Assembly: GCF_004104055.1 (NCBI RefSeq) | Contig: NZ_QOVJ01000001.1 | Coordinates: 496,001 to 560,000 of the forward strand | DNA from: Leeuwenhoekiella aestuarii | Lineage (GTDB): Bacteria; Bacteroidota; Bacteroidia; Flavobacteriales; Flavobacteriaceae | Direction of reading: 5' to 3' | Length of the DNA stretch: 64,000 nt | Shown here: in pieces, positions 59,601-64,000 of the stretch | Layout of the letters: the number at the start of each line of letters is the position of its first letter | How positions within the stretch are numbered: position 1 is the first letter of the stretch | Position numbers and translations under genes: made by a program | The notes under the pieces: generated by a model | The model's input: only the letters and a program-made list of their open reading frames with translations | What the model was told of the DNA's origin: nothing | Database searches by the model: none

Positions 59601-60933
59601 CCTCGCGCGTGATTTCATTCTTGATATCCTGTTTTTCTTTTGAAGACCGTTTTTGAAGCGTTTGTTGGCTTTGTGCCATTTTATAAGCCACATATTCTAC
59701 AATGATCACGGCACCGTCTATGATGATCCCAAAGTCAATAGCACCCAGACTGAGCAGGTTGGCGTCTACCTCAAAAATATGCATCATTCCCAGTGCAAAA
59801 AGCAAACATAAGGGAATGACCGAAGCCACTACGAGTCCGCTGCGCCAGTTTCCAAGAAGCAAAATCACAACAAAAATCACAATGAGAAACCCTAAAATTA
59901 AGTTCTCGCCAATGGTAAATGTAGTTTTAGCGATGAGTTCACTTCGATCTAAAAAAGCATTGATGTAAACACCCTCGGGGAGGGAAGATTCTATCTCACT
60001 AACCCGTTGTTTTACCGCTTTAATAACTTCGTTAGAACTAGCGTCTTTAAGCATCATTATTTGCCCCAAAACCTTCTCCCCTTCACCGTTACCGGTAATT
60101 GCGCCAAACCGTGTCGCGTGACCAAACCCTACAGTCGCAACGTCTTTGACATACACGGGTATGCCCTCGTGATTAGTCACCACAATATCTTCTATATCTT
60201 CTAGCGAGCCAGCAAGGCCTTCACCGCGTATAAAATAGGATTGATTGGCTTTCTCAATATAACCGCCACCGGCAATACTGTTGTTTTTCTCTAATGCAGC
60301 AAAAACCTCAGCTGCCAGAATACCCATCGCATTGAGTTTTTGGGTATTGATGGCTACCTCATATTGCTTCAAATAACCTCCCCAGGAATTGATCTCTACC
60401 ACTCCGGGAATACCCGAAAGCTGGCGTTTAACCACCCAGTCTTGTATCGTACGCAAATCTGTTGCCGAGTATTTATCCTTATAACCCGGTTTTACGTCAA
60501 GGACGTATTGATAAATTTCACCAAGACCGGTTGTGATAGGACCCATTTGCGGGGTTCCAAAACTGGAAGGGATTTTTTCTGAAGCAGACTTGATTTTTTC
60601 GGCTAAAAGTTGGCGCGGTAAGTAGGTCCCCATATCGTCTTCAAAAACGACAGTGACTACTGAAAGACCAAACTTAGATACCGAACGAATTTCTTTCACC
60701 CCTGGTAAATTGGCCATTTCCAATTCAACCGGATAGGTGATGAATTGCTCCATATCTACCGTAGAGAGATTGTCTGAAGTGGTAATAACCTGCACCTGAT
60801 TGTTAGTAACATCAGGAACAGCACCCAAAGAAATTTGAGAAAGTGAGTATAGCCCAAAGGCAATGATCGCAGCAGTCAGCAACAGGATAATTAACTTATT
60901 CCTGATGCTAAAATTTATAATAGCATTAAGCAT
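56605..60933 (-). CDS. CusA/CzcA heavy-metal RND pump fused to a TolC-like outer-membrane channel
   Basis: This 1442 aa protein has two parts. Residues 1 to about 1035 are an HME-RND pump with 12 helices (motif [15 protein letters not shown] in TM4 with the proton-relay Asp/Glu; [53 protein letters not shown]). From Met1045 a new signal-peptide-like segment ([17 protein letters not shown]) leads to a TolC/CusC-like helical repeat domain ending QLNYMLL. The joint has a normal signal peptide and Met, so cleavage after export would yield two proteins. The pump exports Cu, Ag, Zn, Co or Cd. Confidence 0.9.
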   Translation of the reverse strand: [1442 protein letters not shown]

Positions 60934-61015
60934 GATAATAATATAAAAACGTGAATTAGAGCGGTGGCGTTTACAACACGCAAATGCACTCTAAGAATTA
61001 AATCTGGTAAGAGAT

Positions 61016-61417
61016 CTATACGTTTTTAGGAGGCTGAAAAATGCTGTTTACTAACGAAAAAGAATAGGAATCCCGGTAAGCAAAATTAGAAGTTGTCTGG
61101 TCTAAAGGAATCGTTTTGGGCTCTGGTAACAATTCAAAATCAGTTAAAAAAGCAACAACGCTATGAATACAGCAATGCTGATGCTCAAACGGAAGTTTCT
61201 CGTGATCTTCCCGTTCTTCCTGATGTTCTAAATTATGGGCTGCTTTGAGCTCGCCATAATGCTTATTTAAAAATGAAAAAACATCATCCCCAAACGTCTC
61301 TTGATGGTACTCATAATGATTTACCAAATCTTCTAAATGCAAAAAATCACCAAAGCTCAAATTGAAGCTCTGGGTCAATAGCATTATCGACAATATTGAG
61401 GTAACTAATTTTGACAT
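61016..61417 (-). CDS. His/Cys-rich secreted protein of a heavy-metal efflux operon
   Basis: The 133 aa protein has a signal peptide (to about residue 22). The mature part is rich in His and Glu (HLEDLVNHYEYHQETFGDD, HNLEHQEEREDHEKLPFEHQHCCIHSV). The HQHCCIH cluster is a likely metal-binding site. It is the first gene of the RND efflux operon, 82 bases upstream of the pump. It probably binds or senses metal in the periplasm, but no characterised homologue is known to me. Confidence 0.7.
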   Translation of the reverse strand: MSKLVTSILSIMLLTQSFNLSFGDFLHLEDLVNHYEYHQETFGDDVFSFLNKHYGELKAAHNLEHQEEREDHEKLPFEHQHCCIHSVVAFLTDFELLPEPKTIPLDQTTSNFAYRDSYSFSLVNSIFQPPKNV

Positions 61418-61486
61418 CGTCGCAAAGTTACTTAAGAATTGAAAACAATTTACTTGGCCATTGGTATTTATAATTAATATAAGTAG

Positions 61487-62041
61487 TTAGTGCCCGGTCA
61501 GCAATAAGCTTTCATAATTAGCGGTATTGAGGTATTCTTTTTTAAGGTCACTCAGGTATTGCTTTGCCAATTTATAGTGCTCGTGTTCAGGATTCAACAT
61601 ATCCTTTACCGCTTCATCTCTCAAGATCATCACAATATACCAGTGACCGGTTCTACTCGCATAGGTGTCTTCTAAAAGAGCATCATAATCGTTTACCTCG
61701 AGCGCAGCGTCGATTACTAACGGAATTAAATTGAGTGTGTTTGAGGAGCGCTCTACTTCATAAAAGGTGAGATAGCCTTTTATCCCATGAATATCAGCAG
61801 GTAAATTATAGGCGAAATCATCCGGATGCAAATCGGGATCCGGTCTTAATTTATAAAACAGATAATCGTAAAACTCCCCGGCTTTTTTAGTATCCTCAAA
61901 AATAAATGCGTGCTGTCTGGGTAATTTTCTATGGAACTTCTTTGCAAGCTGAACGTGGTCTCCTTTTATTTTAGGAGCGAATTTATAGGGAATACAACTG
62001 GTCAAAAGCAAGAAGACAAGAACGGAATACAGGTGTTTCAT
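61487..62041 (-). CDS. Lipoprotein of unknown function
   Basis: The 184 aa protein has a lipoprotein signal (MKHLYSVLVFLLLTSC). The mature part is mixed alpha/beta and charged (YKFAPKIKGDHVQLAKKFHRKLPRQHAFIFEDTKKAGEFYDYLFYKL...), with a later helix DEAVKDMLNPEHEHYKLAKQYLSDLKKEY. I recognise no catalytic motif. It is a single gene between the efflux operon and the T9SS protein. Confidence 0.6.
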   Translation of the reverse strand: MKHLYSVLVFLLLTSCIPYKFAPKIKGDHVQLAKKFHRKLPRQHAFIFEDTKKAGEFYDYLFYKLRPDPDLHPDDFAYNLPADIHGIKGYLTFYEVERSSNTLNLIPLVIDAALEVNDYDALLEDTYASRTGHWYIVMILRDEAVKDMLNPEHEHYKLAKQYLSDLKKEYLNTANYESLLLTGH

Positions 62042-62120
62042 AAATTGAATTTAGAAATACCACCTCAATAAATGTTCCGTTTACTAAAAATATAAATTAA
62101 AGCTTTACTCAATCCATACA

Positions 62121-64000
62121 TTATCGCTTCAATGTAAAATGCGCTTTAAATTCTGCCGGTTCGTCTTCAAAAGTATATGCTACTCTAAACCAGTAATCAT
62201 CAGAAGGCATATTTCTGCCGCGATAAGTCCCATCCCATCCGGGTCCTGTGGGTGCGATATTTTTTATCAACTTGCCAAAGCGATCAAATATGAAGATCTG
62301 TGCTTCGGGGTGATCCTCTAATGAAGTTATATTCCACGTGTCATGATACCCGTCGTTGTTGGGGGTAAAATACTTCGGGTAATTAATCACCTGAACTTCT
62401 AACACAGCTTCTCCACACGTACCCTTCACCCCTCTAACCGTAACGGTATGAACTCCGGGAGCAACATTTATAAATTCCGGGGTGTTTTGAAAAGACTGAT
62501 CGTCTAAACGGTACTCATATTCTCCAAAACCAGAAACAACAGTAATCTCAATAGCTGACACTTCTGCAAAGGGCTGTGTGACTTCTGCTTCAAAAATAGG
62601 CTCTGCAGACTCAAACACTTCTACTGTTGTGGGGTTGTAGTTACAGGCAGCTCCCACCTCAGGAATTATTTTTTCGGTTGAAACGGTATAAATACCTGCT
62701 TCTTCAGCAGTGAAGGTTTGCCCCTGACCAACCAACTGTTCGTTTAAAAACCAGCTCACTAAAAATTCTGACGGATTTAAACCAGAATCTAATACCACCG
62801 GACTTTCAACCGCTCCGGTCTCTGCATTTCGGCAGACGGTTCCACCTTCAACTGTAAAATCTAACAGGGGATAAACGATCACCTCAAAGACATCTTCAGC
62901 AAAACAATCCGGATTATCAGCAGCCTCGGCATATTTGTAAATGGTATACGTACCCGGTACCAATTCGTATTCAGCAGGATCAATGGGCGCCTGTTTATCA
63001 GGACCCAAATAATATCCCTGAGTAAATACATCCTGAGGCAATGTTGGTAAGGTATACCTTCCACATTGCTCCACATCAGGTTCAGGAACCAGGACTGGTG
63101 TTTCTGAAATAGTAACCGTAAAGCTGCTTTCAGCTTCACAGAAAAAACGCGTTCCATTTCTGGCATAAATAAATACTTCTTGTGTACTGGTAAGAACATC
63201 TCCCGGAGCGAGCCTAGTTCCCTGACCTCCAGATTCCGTAAAATAATCACCTTCAATTAAAGCAGGCAACGTATAGGAATCACAACTCGCCACATCTTCA
63301 AACTCTTCAACTTCTACTCCTAAGATATTTATGGTAAAGGTATTCTCACTATAACACGAAGGAAAGTCCTCGTACGCGTTATAAACGTAGATCGTTTGGG
63401 TTTGGGTAATTTCGGTTCCTGAAGCAAGTTCCATTCCCTGCCCCTGAGGTTCTGTAAAATACCTGCCGTCATTTAATTCCGGTAAAACATACGCCTCACA
63501 CGAATACACAAAGGTTAAATTATCAACGGGTAATAAGGGGCGTATTTCAACCGTAAATTGAGTTTCACTTTGACAAATACTTACTTCATTATTGATGTAT
63601 ATTGTTTGCGTTGCGTCAATAACATCGCCCGGAACGTACTGTGTTCCTCCCCTTGCAGATTCTTCAAAATACTCTCCATCGGTTAATGCAGGAAGTGTGT
63701 AAGTCTCTCCCTCACACAATAATTGATCTGATAAGGTATCAACCTCGGGGATGGCGATAACATCCAGCTCAAAAAATGAATTATCAGTACAATTAGAACC
63801 TGCCGTGGTATTCACATAGTAATAGATGCGCTGTGAACTTGTAATTTGAGTACCCTCTGGTATTGAAGAGCCTCCTCCCATTGCCGCAGTGTAAAAAGCA
63901 CCTTCTTCTACAGCAGGGATCGTATAAGAACCGCATACTTGCAGATCGCTAAACTCCGGAACTATAAAAATACGCCACTCATAGGTATTGCTACATTGAG
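62121..64000 (-). CDS. T9SS type B sorting-domain protein, 3' part (runs off the window)
   Basis: The frame is open to the window edge (QCSNTYEWRIFIVPEFSDLQ upstream), so the start lies beyond 64000 and the Met at 63881 is internal. The visible 626 residues contain about six Ig-like repeats of some 85-90 residues. They share a Cys...YTLPAL..G.YFTES.GQGT.L..G..I..TQTIY pattern. The C-terminus is a gliding-motility/type B sorting domain (YFTPNNDGYHDTWNI...IFIFDRFGKLIKNI...GWDGTYRGRNMPSDDYWFRVAYT). The protein is exported by type IX secretion and is probably a surface adhesin. Confidence 0.92.
   Translation of the reverse strand, partial: QCSNTYEWRIFIVPEFSDLQVCGSYTIPAVEEGAFYTAAMGGGSSIPEGTQITSSQRIYYYVNTTAGSNCTDNSFFELDVIAIPEVDTLSDQLLCEGETYTLPALTDGEYFEESARGGTQYVPGDVIDATQTIYINNEVSICQSETQFTVEIRPLLPVDNLTFVYSCEAYVLPELNDGRYFTEPQGQGMELASGTEITQTQTIYVYNAYEDFPSCYSENTFTINILGVEVEEFEDVASCDSYTLPALIEGDYFTESGGQGTRLAPGDVLTSTQEVFIYARNGTRFFCEAESSFTVTISETPVLVPEPDVEQCGRYTLPTLPQDVFTQGYYLGPDKQAPIDPAEYELVPGTYTIYKYAEAADNPDCFAEDVFEVIVYPLLDFTVEGGTVCRNAETGAVESPVVLDSGLNPSEFLVSWFLNEQLVGQGQTFTAEEAGIYTVSTEKIIPEVGAACNYNPTTVEVFESAEPIFEAEVTQPFAEVSAIEITVVSGFGEYEYRLDDQSFQNTPEFINVAPGVHTVTVRGVKGTCGEAVLEVQVINYPKYFTPNNDGYHDTWNITSLEDHPEAQIFIFDRFGKLIKNIAPTGPGWDGTYRGRNMPSDDYWFRVAYTFEDEPAEFKAHFTLKR

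Overview
This window looks like a chromosomal segment from a marine-type member of the Flavobacteriaceae (Bacteroidota). The pointers are a SusC/SusD pair, a type IX secretion (type B) C-terminal signal, many short lipoproteins, TAnnTTTG-type promoter elements, AT-rich spacers with few Shine-Dalgarno sites, and a ribonucleotide reductase whose ATP-cone sits on NrdB instead of NrdA. That last arrangement is known from Leeuwenhoekiella. I offer the genus only as a weak guess.

Layout. 1-31.3 kb is mostly core genome: the 3' end of a class V aminotransferase, nrdB-nrdA, an M28 membrane peptidase, lysC, an M13 peptidase, three tandem paralogous lipoproteins, an orphan SusC/SusD pair, a PiT phosphate transporter, an arylsulfotransferase-like lipoprotein, an HD hydrolase, an acyltransferase, and a glycerate kinase-GntP operon. 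Between 28.2 and 31.8 kb three genes show damage or odd starts: an in-frame TAG, a probable CTG start, and a cupin gene with several frame breaks.

31.85-38.96 kb is an AT-rich accessory island bounded by two 44-bp near-identical direct repeats. One repeat abuts the 3' end of tRNA-Asn. The island carries a tight five-gene minus-strand operon: a C5 cytosine methyltransferase, a protein with a DpnII/MboI-like C-terminal signature, a ParB-like protein, a SNF2-type helicase, and a DUF3883-type EVK nuclease. The remnant of an XRE regulator lies upstream. The set has the logic of a multi-subunit restriction-modification or methylation-sensing defence system, and I cannot match it to a named type. 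It is the best candidate here for an undescribed system.

39.2-51.3 kb holds rseP and then a metal-homeostasis block. A SCO1-like gene and feoA-feoB with a small Cys-rich partner lie on the plus strand. On the minus strand a DtxR/MntR regulator, an Nramp-UspA fusion and a ZIP transporter form an operon. This operon diverges from a TonB receptor around a clear TTTAGG-N4-CCTAAA operator. The receptor gene is followed by six 22-bp GC-rich tandem repeats and a thioredoxin-like gene. 51.3-54.4 kb has lycopene cyclase, an AraC regulator and an SDR enzyme. 54.4-64 kb has a GH43-like protein, a heavy-metal RND efflux operon in which the pump is fused to its outer-membrane channel, a lipoprotein, and the 3' part of a large secreted T9SS protein that runs off the window.
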